Source: Thermodesulfovibrionia bacterium (GTDB lineage Bacteria > Nitrospirota > Thermodesulfovibrionia > UBA6902). Taken from it: a stretch of DNA of 61,435 nt. Location: NCBI GenBank assembly GCA_020053105.1, contig JAGVNU010000066.1, positions 1 through 61,435 of the forward strand, written 5' to 3'. Shown here in pieces: positions 37,314-45,861 of the stretch. The notes under the pieces were generated by a model. That model did not search any database. It was given only the letters and a program-made list of their open reading frames with translations, and was not told where the DNA came from. Numbering within the stretch: position 1 is the stretch's first letter; each line of letters opens with the position of its first letter. A program made the translations under genes and the position numbers.

Positions 37314-39371
37314 TCACCGCCTGTCAATAAAGGCGCTTTCTATCCCAGCGACGATCTCTTTGCTCAGTTCAGGACCGGCATCAGCATTTTGTGATATAAG
37401 ATATTTAATCGCCCGCTCACGGCCTCCGGCAGGGGATGCCGCCCATCCAGTAAGAAGATGTCCTCCTGTATTAAGATCACCGGTCAGATAAAAAGCCTTT
37501 ATAAAAGGCAGCAGGTTCTGCGGACGTATGGCGCTCAGGTCATAACCTTTTTCCCCGGCCTCATTATATAACTGTATGATTCCGCGCTGGTCGTTCCTGC
37601 CGGAAAGGGCATTGGCCTTCTGGCAATAGTATCGCCAGTCGTGTTTCAACTCCGGGCCTATAATCCACCTGTATGGGAAATCAGAGCCAGCGGCATCATA
37701 TATAATCCGGTCTTCTTTCACATTTGACATCATAAACTCGACATCGGTCCATTCGGAAGATACAGGTTCGGTAATCTCATCATTAAGATACAGATAGCCG
37801 TCTTGATATGATGCTGCAATGAGATTTTTCGGGTAGATCCTCGTAAGTCCCTTGTAGGTCTGGAATTCGACGACCTCCTTGTCATAAATCCCCCTGTAAT
37901 TTGTTTCGTCCGTTCTGAAGGCGTTTCGCAGCTCATATGAGTAGTGGCTGTAAATCTCTTTCTTGTCTTTTGATTTTGCATACGCCAGATTCAGGCCGGG
38001 CGGCAATACATAGCTCCCTCCCCCGGGGGCCTCACCCCAGGGCATATCGATGATCATAAAGGTGTTGGGTTTGATATCAGGGGCGCGCCATATCATCTGC
38101 CACCATATAGAGCGCTGGTGCTCCCAGTTGTCTTTATAAACTTTTATCGTATAATTGCATTGAAGCACACCGAGGAATACAAACAGGCCGAAGATCGATT
38201 GACATACTATCTTACTAAGCAATTTTTTATTATAGAAAGTTATCAGCATTGCCGGAAAAAATATTGAAGCCCCTATCGCTGCAAGAAGCCCATGCCTGCT
38301 TTGATGACCGTATGTGACCGCTTCCCTTGTCAGAGTGTAAGGCAGCAGCCCGATAACTACCGTCAGAAGCCCGAACAGCGCCGCGAGCCCGGCTTCCCTT
38401 TCGGGGTGAAGAGATGTGTCAGAGGGATTGCTTATACGCAATCTGCCTTTTAATAAGTAATATGCGTAAACGGCTGCAGCAAGGGAGATGAAGACGGATG
38501 CCATCTCCCTCTCTTTTATCAGTGCATGTTTAAACGTAAGGGAATATATTTTTATAAAAATGTATTTCATTGAAACAAGGTATCTCTCAATAACCGTATA
38601 TATGAACTCAAACGAAAAGGCCCCGGCAGAATAGACCCCGGCATACGGCCCTTTTTGCGGCACGATCAATGCCTCAACAAGTACGGCGGCGCCTGTCAGG
38701 AGAAAGGGGAGCCAGGCAAGCAGGCTGCGCTTAAGGGCGCTCTTAAAGTCTTCTCCTGCCCTGCGTATCAGAATGAAAAAAAGCAGCGGCCTGAGAACAT
38801 CAAAGAAAATGAAACTTTCAAGACTGATCATGGCAATGAAAGAAAAAATAAGGGCCGATAAATAATATGGCGACATGATCTTTCCCGCGGCAACGGATTT
38901 AATGGAAAGAAGAATGGACAGGAGATAAAAGAACAGGAAAACATGATAATTGTGCGTTACGAGGGCGAGGTGGTTGACCACGGGCGAGCACAAATAGATT
39001 ATCGCGATTGCCAGCGGCATAATATTTTTGTCGCGCAATATATTGCAGGCAATCCTGTAAATAATTATCGCATTTAAAGTGAATACCAGAAATCTGAGAA
39101 GGCTCCAGATATTTGTTGTATATTCATGAAAGAGATTGAAAAGTTTGAAATTCAGCAGGAGCATGTAACCGACCGATTTGTGCTTCAGCCATTCAAAAGG
39201 CTGCATGAACTCACCTGTATTGTCTGACCCTAAATAATGCCACACCCAGGCCCAGTCGTCCCACCATATGCCGCTCATGGTGAGAATCCGTCCCCAGCAC
39301 AGAAAGGAAAAAACAGTAATCAGCAGTTCTGCCCTGTACCTGCCGTTGTTGTCCGTTATCAGGTGTTTCAT
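37314..39371 (-). CDS. Polytopic membrane protein, GT-C-like
   Basis: The 685-residue protein has about 11-12 transmembrane spans in roughly residues 10-400 and a soluble C-terminal third. The first loop contains GRILTMSGIWWDDWAWVWHY, the acidic DD motif expected of GT-C transferases, shared with the protein at 34698-36419 (GRTMTLHDVAWDDNCW). The C-terminal part (NALSGRNDQRGIIQLYNEAG) may be helical-repeat-like. It presumably acts on a lipid-linked glycan at the outer face of the inner membrane. Specificity is unknown. Confidence 0.65.
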   Translation of the reverse strand: MKHLITDNNGRYRAELLITVFSFLCWGRILTMSGIWWDDWAWVWHYLGSDNTGEFMQPFEWLKHKSVGYMLLLNFKLFNLFHEYTTNIWSLLRFLVFTLNAIIIYRIACNILRDKNIMPLAIAIIYLCSPVVNHLALVTHNYHVFLFFYLLSILLSIKSVAAGKIMSPYYLSALIFSFIAMISLESFIFFDVLRPLLFFILIRRAGEDFKSALKRSLLAWLPFLLTGAAVLVEALIVPQKGPYAGVYSAGAFSFEFIYTVIERYLVSMKYIFIKIYSLTFKHALIKEREMASVFISLAAAVYAYYLLKGRLRISNPSDTSLHPEREAGLAALFGLLTVVIGLLPYTLTREAVTYGHQSRHGLLAAIGASIFFPAMLITFYNKKLLSKIVCQSIFGLFVFLGVLQCNYTIKVYKDNWEHQRSIWWQMIWRAPDIKPNTFMIIDMPWGEAPGGGSYVLPPGLNLAYAKSKDKKEIYSHYSYELRNAFRTDETNYRGIYDKEVVEFQTYKGLTRIYPKNLIAASYQDGYLYLNDEITEPVSSEWTDVEFMMSNVKEDRIIYDAAGSDFPYRWIIGPELKHDWRYYCQKANALSGRNDQRGIIQLYNEAGEKGYDLSAIRPQNLLPFIKAFYLTGDLNTGGHLLTGWAASPAGGRERAIKYLISQNADAGPELSKEIVAGIESAFIDRR

Positions 39372-39439
39372 TTATTTTAATGGCAAAGAAGATATAATTT
39401 GCAGTTACATCCAGGTTCTGAAGTCCTGCAAGGTAGTTT

Positions 39440-41014
39440 TCAGGCTGTATGGTCCTTTACAATTTGATGGATATGTTTTCTGGCGTCCCGTCGCTCCCTG
39501 AACAGAGAATAAATTTCACGAAAGGACAGAGAAGTCTTTTTCCCGATAAATGTATAAAGGAACAATTCCCCGAATTTTATGCTCAGCAGTCCGCCCATGA
39601 GAAAGAGCGCCGGGATTTTCCTGAGAAATTCGAAAATCTCTTCGCCTGCGTTAAACCACCCCACCCCCTTGTCAGGGCTTGCAAAGATGCTCTTTAATCT
39701 GCTGAAGTCCAGATAGAACACGAGATAACTGAGGAGGATGTCCATCCTTATCTCTTCTTCAGAATTTCCGGCAGGGACATAGGAAAAGGGGATCTTGCTG
39801 AAGGGGTTTTCAATAAATGTGGAGACTGAATTGAAATTCTCATAGAGCCCTTTAACGCACAGCCTGTTTTCGCTAACCGCGATATCATATAATTCGGTCC
39901 CGGGGTACGGGGTCGCGTTATTGAATCTGACCATGTCGAGGTCCAGTTCATTGCTGAGCCTTACACAGTCCATCCTGTCACGGTGCGTTTCACCGGGCAG
40001 ACTGTAAATGAATGTGGCGCTGACATGAAAACCGATTTTCTTTGACATCCTGACAGCCGTCACGCACTCGGCGACGGTCTCGCCCTTTTTTACGGTCTTC
40101 ATCAGCTCCTCTGATGCAGTCTCCAGCCCGAAAAAAATGCTCCTGAACCCCGAGTCATATAAATCCGTGAGCAGCTCGTAATTAACATTGTCCCCCCTCG
40201 CCTGGAAGTTGAAGGTCATTTTCTCGTGCAGCCCGCGTTTTTTTATTTCCTCCATAAGGGTGTATGTCCTTTTTTTGCTGACAAGAAAGTTGTCATCGAT
40301 AAAAAGCACGTACCGCCTGCTGTATTTGTTGTAAAGCATTTCCAGTTCGTCAACGATTGATTCAGCTGACCTGTACCTGTATTTCTTGCCGGTCGTTATC
40401 CTGTTGCTGCAAAAGATACAGCGATAGGGACATCCCCTGGAACTCAATACAAAACCAAGGTCATATTTGCCGGAGGTGAAACGATGATATGGGAAGGGCG
40501 GATAATCGTCGAGATCTTCAATAATGTCTGACATGTCGTTATGGACAATGTGCCCGCCCGCCTTATACGTGAGGCCGCTGATATGGGTAAAATCCTTCCC
40601 CTGCTTGACGCACCTGTAAAATTCAATAAGGGGCCTTTCCCCCTCTCCCCTTATAACTGCATCGATGTGGTCAAAGGCGATCACTTCATCGGGGGCTGCC
40701 GTGGGGTGAATACCTCCAAAGAGGATGACTGAATCGGGATAACAGCGCTTTAATTCTTTTGAGGCAGATACAGCATTTTTAAAACCCGCGGTCAGGACAC
40801 TGAAGGCAAAGATGTAAGGCTTTTCCAGGGTCCTGACATATTCCGCCACCCGGTCAAGCATACGGTCTTCAACCTGTTCGTCGATGAACTGGGCCTTTAT
40901 CCCTGCCTGCTCGCACGCCGCAAGGAGACACCCTACACCGACAGGTACAAAAATTGGCAAAAAAGGCTGAAATATTTTAAGTGCGTCTTTGGGGGACGAA
41001 TTTATTAAGATCAC
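39440..41014 (-). CDS. B12-binding-type radical SAM protein
   Basis: The longest of the four, 524 residues. The N-terminal B12-binding-like domain contains SVILFGGIHPTAAPDEVIAF; the cluster motif is CPYRCIFC (about residues 198-205), followed by DDNFLVSKKRT, FGLETASEELMKTVKKG and YSLPGETHRD. A hydrophobic stretch near residues 470-490 (PALFLMGGLLSIKFGELFLY) suggests membrane association and therefore perhaps a lipid-linked substrate. It stands between the GT-C-like gene and the small membrane proteins. Confidence 0.85.
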   Translation of the reverse strand: MILINSSPKDALKIFQPFLPIFVPVGVGCLLAACEQAGIKAQFIDEQVEDRMLDRVAEYVRTLEKPYIFAFSVLTAGFKNAVSASKELKRCYPDSVILFGGIHPTAAPDEVIAFDHIDAVIRGEGERPLIEFYRCVKQGKDFTHISGLTYKAGGHIVHNDMSDIIEDLDDYPPFPYHRFTSGKYDLGFVLSSRGCPYRCIFCSNRITTGKKYRYRSAESIVDELEMLYNKYSRRYVLFIDDNFLVSKKRTYTLMEEIKKRGLHEKMTFNFQARGDNVNYELLTDLYDSGFRSIFFGLETASEELMKTVKKGETVAECVTAVRMSKKIGFHVSATFIYSLPGETHRDRMDCVRLSNELDLDMVRFNNATPYPGTELYDIAVSENRLCVKGLYENFNSVSTFIENPFSKIPFSYVPAGNSEEEIRMDILLSYLVFYLDFSRLKSIFASPDKGVGWFNAGEEIFEFLRKIPALFLMGGLLSIKFGELFLYTFIGKKTSLSFREIYSLFRERRDARKHIHQIVKDHTA

Positions 41015-41104
41015 AGGGCAAGACCCGTTCTATACACAGAGATTTTCCTGAACAGGGAATATTTTACCAATGGATAATTCATAATTACAACCAAACTCTG
41101 TTTC

Positions 41105-41626
41105 TCAATCAAACTCACTTTTTTCCCCCAGTATAATAAGCTTCATGGCGACGATGGTTTTGGACATCAGCAGCATGACCGGTTTGCCGATGTGATATTT
41201 ATCGTCCCTGCAGACAATCTGGCCGCTGCCAAGAAGCCGGTCAAGCCTCTTGCTGATCATATCACCGGCATTATAACGCTTGAGCAGTTCATTTAAAGAA
41301 AGCCCTCCTCCGGCCGCATACAATTCTCTGAGGACCCTTATCCTTCTGGCTGTAATTCCGAGATTTATAAAATGGAAATAACAGTATCCCAGTGAACCGT
41401 AGATTATGATGTTCGCTATAATCATCGGAAGGTAGTCTATGCCCCCACCGGACAAATATATTTCTGCAGATAATACACTGAGGCCTCCAGCTGTAAATCC
41501 CGTAAAAACGGATTTCAGTATCCCCAGTCCCGGAAAGAGCCGGACGCTCAGGAGCTGTATGAAAACATTTACGGCCAGTCCAAGGACCGGTATCAGGAAA
41601 TGTATCGCGCTTTCAGGGATGAGCAT
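41105..41626 (-). CDS. Membrane protein with cytoplasmic winged-helix-like domain (B)
   Basis: Not a recognised family. The 173-residue protein has about four hydrophobic spans (residues about 5-90) followed by a soluble domain that looks like a winged helix (RRIRVLRELYAAGGGLSLNE, DRLLGSGQIVCRDDKYHIGK). It directly follows the gene at 41627-42151, with no bases between stop and ATG, and shares that protein's layout. The pair may form a heteromeric membrane complex. The function is unknown. Confidence 0.65.
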   Translation of the reverse strand: MLIPESAIHFLIPVLGLAVNVFIQLLSVRLFPGLGILKSVFTGFTAGGLSVLSAEIYLSGGGIDYLPMIIANIIIYGSLGYCYFHFINLGITARRIRVLRELYAAGGGLSLNELLKRYNAGDMISKRLDRLLGSGQIVCRDDKYHIGKPVMLLMSKTIVAMKLIILGEKSEFD

Positions 41627-42151
41627 TTAGCCGCCATCCTCCGGGGCATTGATAAGCCTGCGCCATAATATGAACATGCGGGCCATGAAGGCGCCCTTGG
41701 GCGTCAGACGGTATCTGTCGCCGTCCATATAAGCCATTTTGTCAGTGAGCACGTCCCTGATACGCGGCATTACAAGGGTCTCGTCAGACATCAGTTCCCC
41801 GAATTTATTTTTATCAAGTCCTTCGGGTTCGGCGTTGTTTATGGCCATGACCATAACAAGCGAAGGACTGTCTGCCTCAAGCGCAGAGTAGGTTATCATA
41901 TAGGCAAGCGTAAGGGAGATAAAGAAGAGGCATATATGCAGATACTCCCAGATGTTGTCCGGAGCAGTGAGGTTGAAGAATTTAAATGACGCCGGGGCGT
42001 TCGATAGTATTAATGTGCTGCTGAGCAGTGTAGCAAAAAAAAGCAGCAGCATTGTCTTTACCTGTCTCTTCGGAAGACGTATCTTCCAGATAATCAGATG
42101 GACCATAAAGGCAAGGCAGAATATTGTGAACCCGAAGACCAGGACTTTCAT
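41627..42151 (-). CDS. Membrane protein with cytoplasmic winged-helix-like domain (A)
   Basis: ATG at 42151 was chosen because it overlaps the upstream isomerase stop as ATGA; the frame is open further upstream but that part would read into the neighbour. The 174-residue product begins MKVLVFGFTIFCLAFMVHLI and has three or four spans (to about residue 95). A soluble domain follows, ending MAYMDGDRYRLTPKGAFMAR, which resembles the wing of a winged helix. Unknown function. Confidence 0.65.
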   Translation of the reverse strand: MKVLVFGFTIFCLAFMVHLIIWKIRLPKRQVKTMLLLFFATLLSSTLILSNAPASFKFFNLTAPDNIWEYLHICLFFISLTLAYMITYSALEADSPSLVMVMAINNAEPEGLDKNKFGELMSDETLVMPRIRDVLTDKMAYMDGDRYRLTPKGAFMARMFILWRRLINAPEDGG

Positions 42152-42849
42152 TGACCGCCACCGCCCATGTTTTCTCCTGCACTTCTTTCCCACTGTTTGA
42201 AAAAATCATTCAGCGCAAGGAACTCTTCAAGTGTCTGATATGAACTCCTTGCCTCGGACACGACGAACCCTGAATAACCGGCCTGGTGTATTAGGTCGAG
42301 AAAATATCTTCCCTGCGCCGGTGAATGATGAACATGGCTGTGCCATAAATCAGTGCCGGATGAATACCCTGTCAGATGGATGTGCTCCGCCTGTTTTATA
42401 AAGCGAACAAACTCTTCCTCGAAAATTCCCGCGCATTCCATTTGCAGATGTTCAAGGTCCAGGCACCTGCCAAGCCCGTATCTCCTCATAAATTTGGCGG
42501 GCTCGTGTATGCTGTATGTATTTTCAATGCATAGCCTTGCCTTTATATTTTTAAACAGACTGATTATTTCCATCCACTCGTCTTCCCAGTATATATCATG
42601 CGTGACCACGACCTCCGCGCCTATGGCCTCTGTAAATTCGGTCAGCTTTTTTGGATCGCATCCGGTATTGGGGGCATGGATTGCGTAACGCAGGGGGAAT
42701 ATAGCGCATATAGCCGCAATGCGGTCCGTATCATTCAGCATGTCGGTGGTGGTGTAAAGCTCCACTGCCGGCAGGCCTGCTTCGTATGCATATGACAGCA
42801 GTCGCTCTTCAGGCGTGCACTTTCCCGCGATAATTATTTCCTTGCTCAT
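42148..42849 (-). CDS. TIM-barrel sugar isomerase/epimerase-like protein
   Basis: The 233-residue protein has the pattern of the xylose-isomerase-like/AP-endonuclease-2 superfamily: LCIENTYSIHEP (about residues 112-123), CLDLEHLQMEC, HIHLTGYSSG and HSHVHHSPAQGR supply the Glu, Asp and His metal ligands at the strand ends. It is shorter than most relatives. It would isomerise or epimerise a sugar or sugar acid for the pathway of this locus; the substrate is not readable. Coupled by ATGA to the downstream membrane protein gene. Confidence 0.75.
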   Translation of the reverse strand: MSKEIIIAGKCTPEERLLSYAYEAGLPAVELYTTTDMLNDTDRIAAICAIFPLRYAIHAPNTGCDPKKLTEFTEAIGAEVVVTHDIYWEDEWMEIISLFKNIKARLCIENTYSIHEPAKFMRRYGLGRCLDLEHLQMECAGIFEEEFVRFIKQAEHIHLTGYSSGTDLWHSHVHHSPAQGRYFLDLIHQAGYSGFVVSEARSSYQTLEEFLALNDFFKQWERSAGENMGGGGQ

Positions 42850-42944
42850 TATGACAGTTGGTTCACAATATTGTTAACCCGGAACATCCATTTAAAACAA
42901 TGTCTGCATTGTTAGGGTGTTAATTGGCTTAATCACAAGACAGG

Positions 42945-44048
42945 TCAAATGAAATTTATGTGCATGGGAGCGTCATCTTCAGGTTCTTCAAGCTTTGTGT
43001 CTCCCTGCTTCAGGTCCCAGAGGAATTCATTGACCTTGTGCTGCAGGCACAGGGAACCGCACATGGTCCTGGCGTCGAATTTGTCAGAGGCTATGAGGTC
43101 GAGCACTTCCCGGTAACGGTCGCTTTGCCAAATCTCCTTAAAGGACTTCTCTGCTATATTTGCAATATGGTATTTACTGTATTTACTGTTAAACAGCATG
43201 CCGCACGGGGCCACGAGTCCTGAGCCCGAAAACTGCATGATAAAAGGCGGGCCGTAGCAACGGGAATATTTACGCTTTCCGCTGCTGAGGATCTTCGACC
43301 ACTTGGCCCTGACCATATAACCGTTTTCCGAGTATGATTCAGCCGCTTTAAGGATGTCTATCATTTCATGATATTTTTCATAGTCCACTCCAAGGCTCCC
43401 GCTTTCATCGTCGCTGCAGTGTTTAATAACAAGGTAATCAACGCCGAGTTCTTTGCCGAGTTTTGAAAGGGGCAGGATCTGGTCTTTAAATTCCGGAAGA
43501 AGCACCATCTGAAGCCCGATCGTTACATCGAGGCCCTTTTCCTTCTTGATCCTGACGGATTTCTTTATCGTATTGATCACCTTTTCGAAGTGGCGCGTCC
43601 GGCAGCCGTGGATTTCAGCGTATCTCTCAGGCTCTCCGGCAGATATATTGAATCTCAGATAAGTCAGCGCGGGAAGTATGTCCTCAAGACGGTCATCTTT
43701 TAACATGTAACCGTTAGTGCCTATTGCCATGTCCAGGCCGTTTGCTTTTCCCCTGAGCACGGCATCGTATAAATGCGGGCTGCATGTGCTTTCGCCGTCG
43801 CTGACAAAGCTGATGGCCTTTACGCCGATTTCAGCGGCATCATCAAGAAACCTGAATATAACGTCCCTGGTCATTCGCTTTTCATCATTGGCCTGTAGCA
43901 TGCCGTAGCAGTATGTGCACCTGTATGAACACTTGCGCGTCAGGGCGCAGTCGATTGTTATGGGGGCGATGCGTTCGCCGTTAAGCCACGCGTCTACCCT
44001 GTCTTTGTGCCACTGGAGTTTATGTCCGTCAAGAATTATTTTTTTCAT
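42945..44048 (-). CDS. Radical SAM/SPASM protein (paralogue 1)
   Basis: The 367-residue protein has a radical SAM barrel with CSYRCTYC (about residues 38-45) and a Cys-rich SPASM-type C-terminus (CYGPPF, APCGML, CGSLCLQ). N-terminal HKLQWHKDRVDAWLNGERIA and the final HINFI are shared with the protein at 47076-48146 (HKLLYHVPRVNAWLEGKNIY ... HVNFI). The shared ends mark the two as paralogues of one subfamily. SPASM enzymes modify peptides or sugars; here a carbohydrate substrate is more likely given the neighbours. The 95-base gap downstream holds nothing I recognise. Confidence 0.83.
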   Translation of the reverse strand: MKKIILDGHKLQWHKDRVDAWLNGERIAPITIDCALTRKCSYRCTYCYGMLQANDEKRMTRDVIFRFLDDAAEIGVKAISFVSDGESTCSPHLYDAVLRGKANGLDMAIGTNGYMLKDDRLEDILPALTYLRFNISAGEPERYAEIHGCRTRHFEKVINTIKKSVRIKKEKGLDVTIGLQMVLLPEFKDQILPLSKLGKELGVDYLVIKHCSDDESGSLGVDYEKYHEMIDILKAAESYSENGYMVRAKWSKILSSGKRKYSRCYGPPFIMQFSGSGLVAPCGMLFNSKYSKYHIANIAEKSFKEIWQSDRYREVLDLIASDKFDARTMCGSLCLQHKVNEFLWDLKQGDTKLEEPEDDAPMHINFI

Positions 44049-44822
44049 CTAAATATGTTCCCTGGTCCCGTGACGCTTTTCAGTCAGGGAGCCCTCTGCA
44101 AATTTTTTTGAACCAGGGCCTTTCTTGCTGAAATATATGTCTTTAACAAGGGTCAGATAACCGTCGATGACCTTCATCAGAGATGGGAAGGAAACCGCCT
44201 TAGATTTACCCGAGCTTCTCATGTTAAGCCTGTATGGGACTTCAGCGAACAGATAACCTCTTTTTGCGGACCGTATAAGAATGTCTGTCTGAAAAAAGAA
44301 GCCGGTGCTGCTTACCGTAAGTTCGTCCAGGATTGATTTTCTGTAAAGAATAGTCCCGTTTGTATAATTGAAATTGACCAGAAAAGTCGTGTTAATAATA
44401 AAACGGTACAAGTATGACAGGGCATTTCTAAAGAGAGAACGGACTTCCCTGTTAAATACAAAGGGTATCACCATATCGACATGCTCAAGCAGTCTGTAGT
44501 ATTGCAATGTTTCCCATGGGTCATTCTCATTATCGCCTGGCAGCATCGTTACGATATCTCCCTTTGCGTTTCTGACACCATCCCAGAAAGAGGCGCCTAT
44601 TCCCTCGGGGGCATCGTGGGTGATCAGCCTGATGCGGTTGTCTTTTGCCATCGCTTCTTTTACAACAGCTTCGGTCCTGTCCGTACTCCCGTCATTAATG
44701 ACGATAATCTCGCCTCTGATTTCGAATTCCTCGAAAGCTTTCAGTGTATCAGTGATAGCTGCAAGGACATTCCGCTCCTCGTTCAGGGAAGGCATGATTA
44801 TGCTTACTCCAAGCTTGTCCAT
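44049..44822 (-). CDS. Family 2 glycosyltransferase (DPM1/GtrB-like)
   Basis: The 257-residue GT-A enzyme opens LGVSIIMPSLNEERNVLAAI and has IIVINDGSTDRTEAVVKEA, a metal site in MLPGDNENDPW, and FQTDILIRSAKRGYLFAEVP. There is no long membrane tail, so it resembles polyprenyl-phosphate sugar transferases that load a sugar on undecaprenyl phosphate. A polyprenyl-phosphate sugar would be the donor for the GT-C-like proteins of this locus; that link is inference. It sits between the E1 beta and radical SAM genes with no intergenic space. Confidence 0.82.
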   Translation of the reverse strand: MDKLGVSIIMPSLNEERNVLAAITDTLKAFEEFEIRGEIIVINDGSTDRTEAVVKEAMAKDNRIRLITHDAPEGIGASFWDGVRNAKGDIVTMLPGDNENDPWETLQYYRLLEHVDMVIPFVFNREVRSLFRNALSYLYRFIINTTFLVNFNYTNGTILYRKSILDELTVSSTGFFFQTDILIRSAKRGYLFAEVPYRLNMRSSGKSKAVSFPSLMKVIDGYLTLVKDIYFSKKGPGSKKFAEGSLTEKRHGTREHI

Positions 44823-45859
44823 TATCTGATCAGCTCCTTTACCGCCTTAACAATACTCCCGGCATCAGGATAATAGGCCTCTTCCAGTACAGGGCTGCAC
44901 GGGGTGGGGGTGTCCGGGAAATTCACGCGTCTTACAGGGGCCTTAAGATATTCATGAGCGGACTCAGCCACCCTGCATGCTATCTCTGCGCCCACGCCTC
45001 CTGTTTTGCAGGCCACGTCGGCAATAACGAGCCGGCCGGTCTTCTTCACTGATTCTATGACAAGCGCATCATCAAACGGGTTCAGTGTCCTGGGATCGAT
45101 CACTTCGATATCGATGCCTTCAGCTTCAAGGGTCTTTGCGGCCTTTATGGCCTCATACACCATAACGGAAAGCGCGACTACTGTAACATCTTTGCCGGGC
45201 CTTCTGATGATCCCTTTTCCAAAGGGTACGGTATAGGGTTCTTCAGGAACATATCCAATATAATCATAGACCCATCTGTGTTCTATAAACATTACAGGGT
45301 TGCCGTCATTGACCGCTTCCATTAAAAGGCCTTTTGCATCATAGGGGGTGCTCGGCATCGCGATCTTAAGTCCGGGTATGTGCATAAACAGGCCGTGAAG
45401 CGCCTGCGAGTGCTGGGCAGCAGACCCCCAGCCCCTGCCTATTATACTCCTGACTACAAGCGGGACATTTACTTTTCCGCCTGTCATATAGTTCCACTTG
45501 GCCGCATGATTAATAAGCTGGTCCATGCACATGGGCAGAAAGTCCATCCTCATGTGCACGAATATAGGTTTCATCCCGGCCATTGCCGCGCCTATTGCAA
45601 CTCCGGTCATGCCGTTTTCGGCAATAGGGAGGTCCATGACCCTGTCCTTGCCAAACTCTTTCCAGAGCCCGAGGGTTGAGCCGAAGATCCCTCCTGTATC
45701 GTCTACCCCCTCACCGAGCAGAAAGACACTTTCATCGCTGCGAAGCAGCTGTGTCTGCGCCTCTTTCAGCGCGTCTCTATATGAAAGCGCCCTCAGCCCT
45801 TCTCCCGCAAGGGTATCTTTAAGGTCAGTCTTCTCTGTATATACTTTAGTCCACGGCAT
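44822..45859 (-). CDS. TPP-dependent 2-oxoacid dehydrogenase E1, beta subunit
   Basis: ATG at 45859 (2 bases after the alpha-subunit stop) gives 345 residues starting MPWTKVYTEKTDLKD. The transketolase pyrimidine-binding domain has LLGEGVDDTGGIFGSTLGLW and DLPIAENGMTGVAIGAAMAG, with the catalytic Glu in this segment. The C-terminal domain has VIDPRTLNPFDDALVIESVK. It is PDH/acetoin-dehydrogenase E1-beta-like. No E2 or E3 gene is present in the window, so a role other than acyl-CoA formation is likely. Confidence 0.88.
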   Translation of the reverse strand: MPWTKVYTEKTDLKDTLAGEGLRALSYRDALKEAQTQLLRSDESVFLLGEGVDDTGGIFGSTLGLWKEFGKDRVMDLPIAENGMTGVAIGAAMAGMKPIFVHMRMDFLPMCMDQLINHAAKWNYMTGGKVNVPLVVRSIIGRGWGSAAQHSQALHGLFMHIPGLKIAMPSTPYDAKGLLMEAVNDGNPVMFIEHRWVYDYIGYVPEEPYTVPFGKGIIRRPGKDVTVVALSVMVYEAIKAAKTLEAEGIDIEVIDPRTLNPFDDALVIESVKKTGRLVIADVACKTGGVGAEIACRVAESAHEYLKAPVRRVNFPDTPTPCSPVLEEAYYPDAGSIVKAVKELIR

Positions 45860-45861
45860 AG

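Noticed and set aside
34698..39371. Wzy O-antigen polymerase
   Set aside because: The acidic WDD motif directly after TM1 fits GT-C transferases better than Wzy, which has large central periplasmic loops; it remains an alternative for the 850-residue protein at 19128.
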